DNA of 64,000 nt from the NCBI RefSeq assembly GCF_932526225.1, contig NC_064035.1, positions 3,223,501 to 3,287,500 of the forward strand, read 5' to 3'. The stretch comes from Nematostella vectensis. Its lineage: Eukaryota; Cnidaria; Anthozoa; Actiniaria; Edwardsiidae. A program made the translations under genes and the position numbers. Shown here piece after piece: positions 36,145 through 45,459 of the stretch. Within the stretch, counting starts at the first letter, position 1, and the number at the start of each line of letters is the position of its first letter. The notes below the pieces were generated by a model that was given only the letters and a program-made list of their open reading frames with translations, had not been told where the DNA came from and made no database searches.

Positions 36145-39100
36145 CAACAATGATCACGTGATTTATCCTGTGCAGGTCACGCGCTTAAACATGTGAAGGG
36201 CACCTGCTCAGACGTATACGTACCAACGCAATAGCAACCATACACATGTGAGACTATGATCATGTATTGTTACTTATCAAGCATGCGTAGGGCACAGCTC
36301 TGATCCACACTACTGTACAGCATTTTTATACCTGTCTGGTGTAAACGCGTTGGATTGTGCATATGGCTTGGACAAATGATTTTAATTTTATTGAATAAAA
36401 CTGGCAACGTACGACATAAAAGAGGATAGGAGGTCAACGCGCCATGCCATGCCTTGTTAGGTCACAATGGTTGTACGTCAAAGAAATTAAAGTGTTTTAA
36501 GTCCTCCCCGTCCCCTCGTATTTACTACACTGGAATTTCTTAATGTTGCTAAAGGGGTGAGTAGGGGGCAAGTTTGATATCGGGCGCTTTTGAGGCATTC
36601 TGCTAACGCATTCTTATTTTTTTGGGAGATGCTCTGAGAAAAACGTTGCGTTACTTCCTCCAGTAAGATATATAATGATCCCAAGTAAGGAAAACGGGCA
36701 GACCGTGGACTTTTTCTATGCCTTTTAGCCAAGGTTTGTTATCCACTTTCTTTTTCTAAAGATTTTTTCATAAAATCATTTTGTTCTTGATCATTTCTTT
36801 ACCGACTGTCAACATAACTTGGAGGGGTAAAAAGGGAAACTGGATTCGTCGTTTTTTTAACTGGGAAAGAGATTTTAATACCCTGGAGCGGGAACGGGAT
36901 TTGGGGGTCAACAAAGGCCTGAAATACGTGATTAAAAAATAAATAAGCGGGCCTGTCAGGGCCCTTGTCAAATATGAAACTGCTCGTGGGTGGTGCCATC
37001 GCCTGTTTAGAATCTTTCGCTAGAAGGATTAAGTCGCGTCCATACCGCCAAAAGGACACACTACCCGTGGCCGGATGGTGCGCCATACGGTCACCTGGGG
37101 ACATGAATGCATATGGTCTCTCTTATAAGATGGGGAACAAATTTGACCCACAAGTTGGTTTGAGTATCATATTTCGAGAAATCGTAACATTTATCAATTG
37201 GTGTGATCGAGTGACTTAGTATCCTTATCCTTTTTGTGGTTTCAAGTATGGATTTATTTCCGTTTATGATCTACGGTGTATACCGTCTAAAGATAACGTC
37301 TATTAATAAGAAATTGATCGATAACAGAAGCACTGAAGCCATTAATTTAATACTTCGCCTATTCCTTCCTCAAGAGTTCACGAAAAAATTTTTATACTTT
37401 TGAAAGTATTCGCAAAATAATCTCCTTTGCACTTTTCTGTACAAAAATGGGGTATATGTTGACATATTTTCCACGTAGTAAGTCAAGATCGACAAAGAAG
37501 TGCTTTAATTCAGGGAAAAAAAATCTTAAATAAACAACCTGCCCACAGGTATTCCTATCAATCGTCGATGCAACATATGAGGGACTTTTATTAAGCCACA
37601 TACCTTGAACTGATTAATTTATTGGCTTTAAAATAGCCTTTCTATTGCTGTTGTCGTTGTTTGTTGGCGTAGATGGCACCCTAGTGTCTAGTGTGTTATC
37701 GGCTGAATGGGCGGTCCCCTTTAACTTGCTTCCTTATCAAAACACTCTCGAGCCGCAAAAAGCCATTTCCACACTCTAGCGTGGAAAGTTCAGATTCATT
37801 GGATTCTGTTAGCGATTGTAATCTGTATTTAATCATTTGTTTATACAAAAACATATCGGGATGAGCTTGGTATCACGCGTAAATCCCATTATACGTCAAC
37901 GAGCACCTCCAATAGCAGAGAGGCTTAGAGTGCATCCAGGTATCATAGGCTTGACGGCTCGTTAAAATGCTTGATCCGATAGGAACACTTTAGACGACTC
38001 TATTTTCCACCTCCCTAAGCACTCATTCAGTAGTTTTTAAATTCTTGAGTCTGTTTACGGTAATATCGGGCGAGTTTTGTGTTGCAGAATTTTCAAATTC
38101 TTTGATGGTGAGACTTGGCGCAACGTCACCCACCCCTCTCCCCAAAAAGTATACAAGTTGTATACATGGATATAGCTAGTCCAAGGACTCTATTTACAAG
38201 GACGAGAAGACTTCGTATTACCGAGAAGAGGATGAGTTTTAGTTCGATTCTAAGATTTGACCTTCAGAACTGAACTTAACTGAAATGTGAAGTTCATCTT
38301 CTTTTTTACTATCAGAGATGATTTTCACTCACTACTATCTGCTCCAGTATTGATATATTTCACAGTATTTAATCCCTTAGTCATTCATTCCATTAAAATA
38401 CTACCACTTTTAATGTACTGGCCTTTTGTGACCTGAATTGTTATCTAGAAGGGGAAGGTACTCGTAACAAAAAGTGCTTTAGTTCAAATGTTACACGATA
38501 AATTGACGTAACGCATAATTTATCGAAATGCTACACCATTATTGGCTTCTTTGGGATAAATCGCACAACTGTACACCGGACAGGTATAAGTAAGACTCAG
38601 ATACATTCAGATGGATTCGTGTAACTTATATATCGTACTGTGCCCTAAAATCGAAAACGTCTGATCAGTTTTGGGTTTTGTAGATTTCTCATCGCGAATT
38701 ACGATGACGACTCCCAGGAATAAGGGAAGTGGAATTCCAGCTCTGGCGAAGTACTTAACCAGATCCTTATCTCAATCCGGAGCTGCCATTTCGACACACA
38801 GCAGGATCTCCTAATTTGTTGTTTACAGCTCTAATGATTCTGATAGAAGATTTAGGGCTTAACTTTTCGAGGGGAAGCTTAAAGTCAGATATACGGGGGA
38901 GGACTCAATAGTCGCTGGATCGATACGCTCAATTAAGAATCGTTCTCTAGGATCTTTGCGTCTTGCAGGCTATTCTTGTAACATGGGTATTATCGCAGAT
39001 ACGGCTCTAAGCTTTTATGTTCTTAAGATAACTGATAAGTAGGGGTGTTATCTCCAGACTCCATTTCATTGGGGCCGGCAGAGCACTTGGGTATCAGTTA

Positions 39101-39148
39101 GAACTGGGAGAAGGGAGTAAGAGTGATTCCCGCAAGGAGAGGAAAAAC
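36145..39148. other. Intergenic, nothing recognised
   Basis: Apart from the 3' UTR of the SPFH gene I see no gene or array. A minus-strand open frame at 36799-37104 has no motif I can identify. The right end is the upstream region of the 39.1-kb bHLH gene. Confidence 0.4.
36394..36399 (+). terminator. Poly(A) signal of the plus SPFH gene
   Basis: AATAAA about 250 bp past the stop codon, a plausible 3' UTR length. Confidence 0.5.
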
Positions 39149-39733
39149 ATGCCAGAGTGCATCTCTACCGATGACAGAGAGTTTGAGTCGACTAGGAAGA
39201 AGAGGCGACGTACGGCAAGGCTGACGGGGGTCAGTAAGCTACGGAAAGCTGCAAACGCTCGGGAGAGGGCAAGAGTCAAGACGCTTAACGAACGAATTGT
39301 ACAACTCAAAGACATACTACCGATGTCGGATAAGGCTGTCAAACCTACTAAGACAGACATCATATGGATGGCTGCGGAATACATTGCCGATCTTCGAGAG
39401 ATGCTTCGCTCCGCTGATACGCGTGTGGGACAAGAAGAATATTGGAGTATCGAGAACAATAGCAGCGCTGAAGAATCAGCTCACTTAGGACCCTCCCTGG
39501 TGAGGTCAGTGAATGTACTTTCCCCGGTAGGGTCAGTGGAAGGGCTTTCCGCAGTGCGGTCAGCTGATGAATTGTCCCCGAGTGAGTCAGCTGAAGAATC
39601 AACGGCAGACCTCGAGTCGCTAATGAATATTGATATCGAAGATCTTATAACACTAAGAGAGGACCAGTGGGTGTTGTTTGGTGAGCAGCAATTCTACTGC
39701 TGTGAAAACTTTGGAAATATTTGCCCTAATTAG
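39149..39733 (+). CDS. Group A-like bHLH transcription factor with 9-residue repeats
   Basis: A complete 194-residue protein. The bHLH is at about residues 30-87: basic region RKAANARERARVKTLN, helix 1 RIVQLKDILPMSDK, helix 2 PTKTDIIWMAAEYIADL. RLTGVSKLRK precedes the basic region, as RLTGVSKQRR does in the 21.4-kb gene, and both share TKT-[DE]-IIWMAA in helix 2, so the two are closest to each other here. The C-terminal half is acidic, with four 9-residue repeats at about 118-153 (VRSVNVLSP, VGSVEGLSA, VRSADELSP, SESAEESTA), then an acidic-hydrophobic end (LMNIDIEDLITL). A bHLH factor that binds E-boxes is well supported; the subfamily is not. It is on the plus strand, opposite to the other three bHLH genes. 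Confidence 0.88.
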   Translation: MPECISTDDREFESTRKKRRRTARLTGVSKLRKAANARERARVKTLNERIVQLKDILPMSDKAVKPTKTDIIWMAAEYIADLREMLRSADTRVGQEEYWSIENNSSAEESAHLGPSLVRSVNVLSPVGSVEGLSAVRSADELSPSESAEESTADLESLMNIDIEDLITLREDQWVLFGEQQFYCCENFGNICPN

Positions 39734-41439
39734 TGACTGTACAAAACGATAGGCATTACAAACTGCACGCCGGACATTCGCAGCTTCTCATAATTTCACC
39801 CATTTAACACTATTACCTATTGCTTGATGAAAATAGTTCCATCCAAGGACTGATATTTTCGTGTGACTTTAAAATGTCTATGTGTCAATTTGACTTCAAG
39901 AGATTTAGATAGAAAATTACATAACCGGCTCATGTTCAAAATTATGAAGTGGTGTACAAGGTTAGATTCGTAAGATTTTTTAGTCATAATGATAGATGAT
40001 GACACACCTATTATTTATGTATATCGTTTCTGAAATACTTTTTGACGAGTCTCCCGTACTTAAAACTCGATAGTATAAGACAAACCTTATAGCGCTTCTG
40101 TTCAACCCAAACGCAGTTAAATTGCATGAATAAATATGAGATAGCGCATTTCAATTATAAGTGTGCTGATTTATCTTATCATCTCCTGTGTGACATATTA
40201 AGATCACCATTTTATGATCTTAGGCCCTTCTCCCATTGTGCTGCAAAAACGCCTATTCACCTCTGCTCTGTGCTTCTATCATTATCTCCTTTCCAGCTGA
40301 AACTTGTTAACATATCTTTTCATACCACCAATCTGAAAACTTAGTAGGGGGGGGGGGGGGACTTTAACACGAATTAAAATTCGTAAATTCAGCGATGGAA
40401 AGTAATAAAACCAAAACTGCAAAAGACAAAAAAAAAGGAAGAAGCCAAACTTTAGGGGATAACGTATTTCACTGCTAGACAAAGGAAAGTCATGAAAGTG
40501 CAAGCAGAAGGCGCACCATATTCATTTATCTATTTTGAAGGAGGTCTGGGGTTGTCCTCAGAAAAAAAAATTGAAATTCCAGACTCCAATTAGGCTCGGG
40601 ATTTGGCCAGAATATCTGTTTAAAAAATAAGGCCCTCCCCTAAACCCTGTTATCAAAATTTGAGGCCCTCCCCCAAATCGACGCTCAAAAAAATGCAACC
40701 CTCCTCCTAAACATAGCACCCCCCCCCCCCCCCCCCCTCGTTACTGGGAACCTGTGGTAGCCCAGTCATAAAATGCAACTGTTTTTTTTTTTCTGTCGTC
40801 TCGCGATTTGCACAATGCAATTCCCGAGAACCCTTGCGCCATAGGCGATACTTCTTATTCATTGCTTACCTGGACCACTTGAGAAACGTGCACCGTCAAT
40901 ATGATCGATGCTGTCATATATCTGATAGCTTATTAAATAATGACCCTTCCCTAAAAGTAAATGGGTGTTAGGATAAAACTGGTTGTTAACTAAAGTCATT
41001 ATTATGAACAATATAATTGCCTCCATTGTTTATAGCATTTACTATTTTACTTGTAATCACAAAGTAAACAACAAGAATATTTATGCGTTTATATTGTTTA
41101 GACAAAAATATTTTGGTGCCAAATGAAAGTGCCATAATATGGAATATCTGGATGTATATCAGGATATTAAATTAGTTGCAGACTAGTACCATCATGTATT
41201 TAATATCCTATTCCTTATACACCAAATGCTATCTCTTTGGGGGTAGAGGGCATAGGCAAGCAAAGAGAACAAAGTCAAAGTAGAGCTGGAGCCATTATAG
41301 AATTTGAGAAAAATTGAAAGTATGTTTGCCTGTAATGTTAGGTATCTCTATATCTTAAAATTGCTGTGACAACCCCTCAATGTGCTATCCCTTATGGGTA
41401 AATTTGCGTTTAACTAAAAAAATATATATATTTATACTA
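39734..41439. other. Intergenic with homopolymer-rich dispersed repeat
   Basis: Contains a G run near 40347-40360 and a C run near 40716-40737 bracketing a segment repeatedly rich in GGCCCTCCCC. It looks like degenerate repeat sequence. No gene recognised. Confidence 0.4.
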
Positions 41440-41446
41440 TCTACCA

Positions 41447-41816
41447 AGTTATCAACCAAGCTACCGTAACTCGAAAAGACAACAACACCTCGGAAACATA
41501 CGTCGGGCTCACTGAAAACAGCTTCAAGACCAGGTACAGAAACCACACCGCATCATTCCGACACGCCAAACACAGAAACTCCACCGAACTCAGCAAACAC
41601 GTCTGGACTCTCAAGGACAACATGATTGAGTACTTTATTTCATGGCGCATTCTTTCTTCCCACTCCGCCTACAACAGTACCACTAAGCGTTGCAACCTCT
41701 GCCTCAAGGAAAAGCTGACGATCATCTGCCAACCCAAACTATCAACTCTAAATAAACGCAATGAACTCGTGTCCTCGTGCCGCCACAGAAACAAAGCCCT
41801 GCTACGAAACAATTAG
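41447..41816 (+). pseudogene. GIY-YIG endonuclease end of a Penelope-like ORF
   Basis: An open stretch of about 120 codons without its start: INQATVTRKDNN, then TYVGLTENSFKTRYRNH, ELSKHVWTLKDN, the Cys pair RCNLCLKEKL, and LNKRNELVSSCRHRNKALL before TAG. Order and motifs match the GIY-YIG region at the C-terminus of Penelope-like polyproteins, in which the endonuclease nicks target DNA for retrotransposition. The reading frame is intact here, so the insertion may be fairly young, but the protein lacks its polymerase. Confidence 0.8.
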
Positions 41817-41995
41817 AACTGTTAATCCCGTCACCGTTAAATTTTCGCGCTATCAATTTTTCACACGTTCCGCCCTGCATATTTATGTAACTCGCTATTG
41901 TTCCTCTCGCCGCCTTAGCTAAAACTATCAGTCTATTATTATGTAAATTTCAATGTTAATAGTATATATACGATGGTAGGAATATTCTCATTAAA

Positions 41996-42036
41996 TCCCC
42001 TGATGAGTGGGCAACCACGAAACAGACCTGTAGGGA
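41996..42036 (+). ncRNA. Hammerhead ribozyme motif
   Basis: All conserved parts are present in order: stem I strand TCCC, core CTGATGA, stem II GTGG-GCAA-CCAC (4 bp, GNRA-like tetraloop), GAAA, a short stem III ACAG-AC-CTGT, the cleavage triplet GTA, and the stem I partner GGGA. Predicted self-cleavage is after the A at 42032. The tiny stem III is typical of hammerheads in Penelope-like elements. It is 180 bp past the GIY-YIG stop codon. Confidence 0.85.
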
Positions 42037-42574
42037 AACCTATGTAGTTTGTATTTTTCTCAAACCAACACTATACACCGCTCTACTTTCGAGTATTGAG
42101 CACTTTCTATGAAAGCCTTCAACCATCATTTTATTTATACTATCATATAGTTAAGGAAAAAAACAGTCAAATGGGAAGGCTATAGAATGTCCACATGAAT
42201 TTAGAATATGTTTAACAACATATAAACACTACCAATAGAATTATATAGTTTTTATTGCAACTTTCTCATAGAAGTAATGACATCCATAAAAGTAATGACA
42301 TTCAATAAGAGATAGAGGTTTCATCTTAGAAAGAAACAAATAAAACAATAACAAAATTGAAGTTAAGCATTTGTTATTATTAGCAACAAAGGGCTACATT
42401 TATAATTGGTATTTCGAGTTTCATAAAGTTTGTGAAGGACACAATGTTTATCAAGTAATCAAGACATGATTTAAACCTTGGGTATGAGTAGACAAAGTAG
42501 TAAATTAAGATAACCTCCAGTTCATTCTTAAGCACCACAGTTATCCCCAGTAAAAAATGATATTGGCTGAGTAC

Positions 42575-42868
42575 TTAAACATAATCAGAAGTATAGCAAA
42601 ACTTCTCTGCTAGGTCAACCCTCAATACAATAGGGTTGCGCAGGGCAGAATCAAGAACTTTGTAAGTTGCAGCTTTCCCCTCATGTCTTTGCCAAGCTGT
42701 TAGCATCTTGTTACTCTTTTCTTTCAGTTTACTTTCATCTTCATCTATCATGTCCAGTTCAGAATCTTTCAACCTGAGAACCCTTCCTAATGCCTTCCAT
42801 CTTTTTCCAATCTCTACTGCAAGATTATGCAAATCTTCATCTTTGACGACTCCTGTTTTAAGGTGCAT
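42575..42868 (-). CDS. Death-domain protein, C-terminal exon
   Basis: Up to 97 codons ending at a stop, with a Death domain of about 80 residues: VKDEDLHNLAVEIGKRWKAL, GRVLRLKDSELDMIDED, MLTAWQRHEGKAATYKVL, SALRNPIVLRVDLAEKF. The pattern of W (KRWKALGR, AWQRHEG) and the acidic DEDE loop are as in Death domains of adaptor proteins such as FADD, where they make homotypic contacts in apoptosis or immune signalling. An ATG at 42868 could be the start, but TTAAAACAG|GAGTC just after it is a plausible splice acceptor, so this is more likely the last exon of a larger gene. I could not find an upstream exon. A TTTATT at 42251-42256 could be the poly(A) signal. Confidence 0.75.
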   Translation of the reverse strand: MHLKTGVVKDEDLHNLAVEIGKRWKALGRVLRLKDSELDMIDEDESKLKEKSNKMLTAWQRHEGKAATYKVLDSALRNPIVLRVDLAEKFCYTSDYV

Positions 42869-43239
42869 TAAATTCTATCAAACAAAATTGAAAAGATTTC
42901 TCAGTACAAGGGTAGCGGATAAACTGGATAAATCAACACAACTTGGAAAAAAAGCTTGTGACTTTGGTAAAATACAATAATGTGAAAAAACCCAAGAGAG
43001 CCAATTCAATTGAATACAGAGAATGCATGAATCACAAAAATGTGGGTGAGTTGACAGCTCTGCTACTTACTGAAACTCCATAGAAAACAACAAATTTTCC
43101 AGGACACCAAGGAAGCCTTATTTAAGATGGGCTTGATAAAATTCATTATAATAAACAAAATTAAGTAAATTAAATTTTAATTCATTAATGCATTTAAAAA
43201 TACTTTTGATTTCTGCAGTGACTATTTGTACAGATCCAC

Positions 43240-43412
43240 ACCCTGGCTTCAGTAGAATATGCTTTTCCTTTTTGTTCTTTAAGAGGTTGTTAGATTGTTA
43301 TCAGAGAGCTCCCGCCCTCCCCCTCCCTCCCCCTGGAAGAAATAGGTCCACTTTTTTGGGGTTTCGCACCCACCCCCCCCAAGAAAAATCCTGGGTACGG
43401 GCCTGTGGTTGT
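43240..43412 (-). repeat. Dispersed repeat, copy 1
   Basis: On the minus strand it reads GGCCCGTACCCAGGATTTTT, then a G run, GGTGCGAAA, a purine-rich part, CTCTCTGATAA, and AAAGAACAAAAAGG. The same order occurs on the plus strand at 51392-51520. An unclassified mobile repeat family; no coding. Confidence 0.7.
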
Positions 43413-43555
43413 AATGTTTAGTTTTGCCTGGGTAGAGGATAATTGTCTCCTAACATGAAGGACTATATAAGATAGCTTTACTGTAAAAAGATGCATTTTT
43501 CAAGGCAAGCAATCTTTCAAGCAATATGAAACTAACATCTACAGGTTTTTTATCT

Positions 43556-43695
43556 CCGAATTTGTGGAAATAGCTAACATTCGTGAAAGAGAAGTGAATT
43601 CTTCCTATTTCTGTGAATTTTGGGATTTCAAACAAGTAGCTAATAAATTCAGGAAGATTTCTTGCCTTTGGGGATGGTCTTTTTTTACGGTATAG
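43556..43695 (+). repeat. Direct repeat left of the paired-domain transposon
   Basis: Similar to 44483-44582: both contain GTAGCTAATAAATTCA or GTAGCTATTAATTCA, an AATTTTGGGATT or AATTTTGAGATT block, and end TTTTACGGTATAG or TTTCACGGTATAG. The pair brackets the transposon. Confidence 0.6.
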
Positions 43696-43763
43696 AAGTC
43701 AGATTTGCTGAAATTACTTACAACTCATTACTTCGAGAATGTCTGTACAAATAGAAAGTATTA

Positions 43764-44450
43764 CAGTCGTGCACGTCAGACCATTGGTAAGTTTTTGACG
43801 AGTTTGATGACTTACGCCTGGATCTTTATTGATTTAGGTAACTCAGGTAATTCAAACCCGTAAAGTATCTTTTGATCATGCAACATGAATGCAGATAAAA
43901 ACTTTCTTAAGCTCTACTCATTTGCATAATACTTTTTTTTTTCGATCCGCAGCCTGAAATTTTATTTAATATTTAAACTTTTTGTCAACAGCAAACGACC
44001 AGCTTTGCCTAAATCAAAATGGCGGAATTTACGACAATGGTCGTTGTTTGCCAATTCTTCACAGAGAACGAATTTTAGATCTTTTCCATGAAGGTTATAG
44101 CGAGAAAGCAATAGCAGTTCATAGTTCATGTCAGCCGAATGTTCCTTCAAAAAGTTATCAAATGCTATAATGAAGCAAATACTTTTGTCAGTGCACCAAA
44201 AGTTTGCCCACCACCGAAGAAAATTGATGTTGCAGCTTCACAATATATTGAAGTAGAGAGGCTGATGATAAGGCAAATGTTACTTGTACTGCCACCATGC
44301 TTACTCACCAAAAAGAAGGAGTTTGTAGAAAGGCCTGTCTTTTATAATGGATATAAAGCAACATGTTTGGCTGTGAGAAACCACGGAAAAATTATCAAAC
44401 TCGTCAAAATCCTGTCAAAAACTTTATGCACGGTTCGACACGCACGACTG
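43764..44450 (+). mobile_element. Tc1/mariner-like TIR element with paired-type ORF
   Basis: 687 bp with imperfect ~50-bp terminal inverted repeats, each starting CAGTCGTGC and ending near AGTTTTTGAC / GACGAGTTTGAT. The right arm has a ~12-bp insertion relative to the left. A TA dinucleotide directly flanks both ends, as expected for Tc1/mariner-type insertion. Inside is a broken ORF with a PAX-type paired domain. No DDE/D catalytic region remains, so the copy is non-autonomous. Confidence 0.7.
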
Positions 44451-44453
44451 TAA
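43991..44453 (+). pseudogene. Paired (PAX-type) DNA-binding domain, frameshifted
   Basis: The first frame reads NQNGGIYDNGRCLPILHRER, then ILDLFHEGYSEKAIAVH. The NQxGGxxxNGRxLP hairpin followed by a helical IxxLxxEGxxxxxIA segment is the hallmark of the PAX paired domain N-terminal half. A frameshift near 44145 moves the continuation to a second frame (VIKCYNEANTFVSAPKVCPP, then VAASQYIEVERLM), which resembles the linker and second helix-turn-helix. Paired-type domains bind DNA and are related to Tc1/mariner transposase N-termini. It lies wholly within the inverted repeats, so I treat it as transposon sequence, not a host PAX gene. No catalytic region is seen. Confidence 0.65.
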
Positions 44454-44482
44454 GGCTTATTCACACAGACCTTTATTTTTTG

Positions 44483-44582
44483 TTCATGAATTTTCACTTT
44501 CCGCAAATTTTGAGATTCAAAACGAGTAGCTATTAATTCATGAAGATGGATTGATTAGAAATATGCATCTTTTCACGGTATA
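44483..44582 (+). repeat. Direct repeat right of the paired-domain transposon
   Basis: Partner of 43556-43695. Differences are many, so the duplication is old or these are two copies of another dispersed repeat. Confidence 0.55.
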
Positions 44583-44585
44583 GTT

Positions 44586-45398
44586 ATCTTATGTTCTTTA
44601 CGCGGGAGAGACTGTAGACTTGGAGAGACGATTGTAGTCGACGATCGTACCTCGTGTCGCCCCAGCGCTCTATGTTTCTAAACAACTGAGAATAATGAAA
44701 GTTGGAGAAATAAGTGTTACCTCGATAAAAATAAGAATTATTAAAATGTCTGTACGAAAAGCATTTTCTAGTCGGAATACTGATCCGTACGATCCGTACT
44801 GCGTTTGATTTACGGAAGCCAGAATCGAATCTGTCGATATGGAGTAGATCGCAGGAGTGTGCCTTGCAGTGCAAATCGCGGCACCGATAAAATAATAAGT
44901 ACTGTAGGTGAGCTTTAGATAACACATCATTCGGCGACTCGAATTTACAACTAGATTCTTCTACTTTTGAGGCATTTTGATCTGCATATCAGTTAAGATT
45001 TGGCTATTAGATATGAGAAACCTACCTTAATGACAGAATACCGTTTAAAAAAGTTAAGGTTATTGGCTTTTTCTGTCTTGCCGAAGAAGGAACACCACAC
45101 ACGATGTATTATTGTGCTTCGTCCACCATTTTGGAAAACAATGCATTCTGGGTAGGCCTTCGGGCTCGACTATGCCACAGGAATCCCAATAAAGAAATGG
45201 CAATCTAAAAAAGTACCATTTGAAAAAATAAATTGAAATAATAAAGGCAGTGATAAAAAAATGTATGAATGGATGGTAATTCCAAAAGAAGTTACTACGT
45301 TTCAGTTCTCCAAACAAAAAAAGTAAAGAGATGAAATCAGACCGTGATGTCCTGGGTCTGGCTGAGCGCCATATTTGAAACAGTTAGAAGATGACAAA
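44586..45398. other. Upstream region of the hinderin-like gene
   Basis: No coding region recognised. The promoter and 5' UTR of the plus-strand gene starting at 45399 must lie here. ACAAAATGGCGGCG around the start fits a good initiation context. Confidence 0.5.
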
Positions 45399-45459
45399 AT
45401 GGCGGCGACCCAGAGGCGCAAGACACCCAGAAAAACCGGTGTATTTTGGAGCAAAGATC
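45399..45459 (+). CDS. Hinderin-like gene, exon 1
   Basis: Encodes MAATQRRKTPRKTGVFWSKD plus one base. Donor AAAGATC|GTATCC. Two ATGs lie close together; the one at 45399 gives the frame that continues into exon 2. Confidence 0.65.

Larger units (their letters stand above)
41440..42070 (+). mobile_element. 5'-truncated Penelope-like retroelement
   Basis: Contains the C-terminal GIY-YIG endonuclease part of the ORF, the stop codon, and about 250 bp of 3' region with a hammerhead ribozyme. The reverse transcriptase portion is absent, so this is a dead 5'-truncated copy. Penelope-like elements are known to pair a reverse transcriptase with a GIY-YIG domain and to carry hammerhead motifs. The exact ends are approximate. 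Confidence 0.8.

Noticed and set aside
43991-44453. A functional host PAX gene
   Set aside because: It is frameshifted, lies within inverted repeats with flanking TA, lacks a homeodomain or octapeptide, and has no flanking exons.
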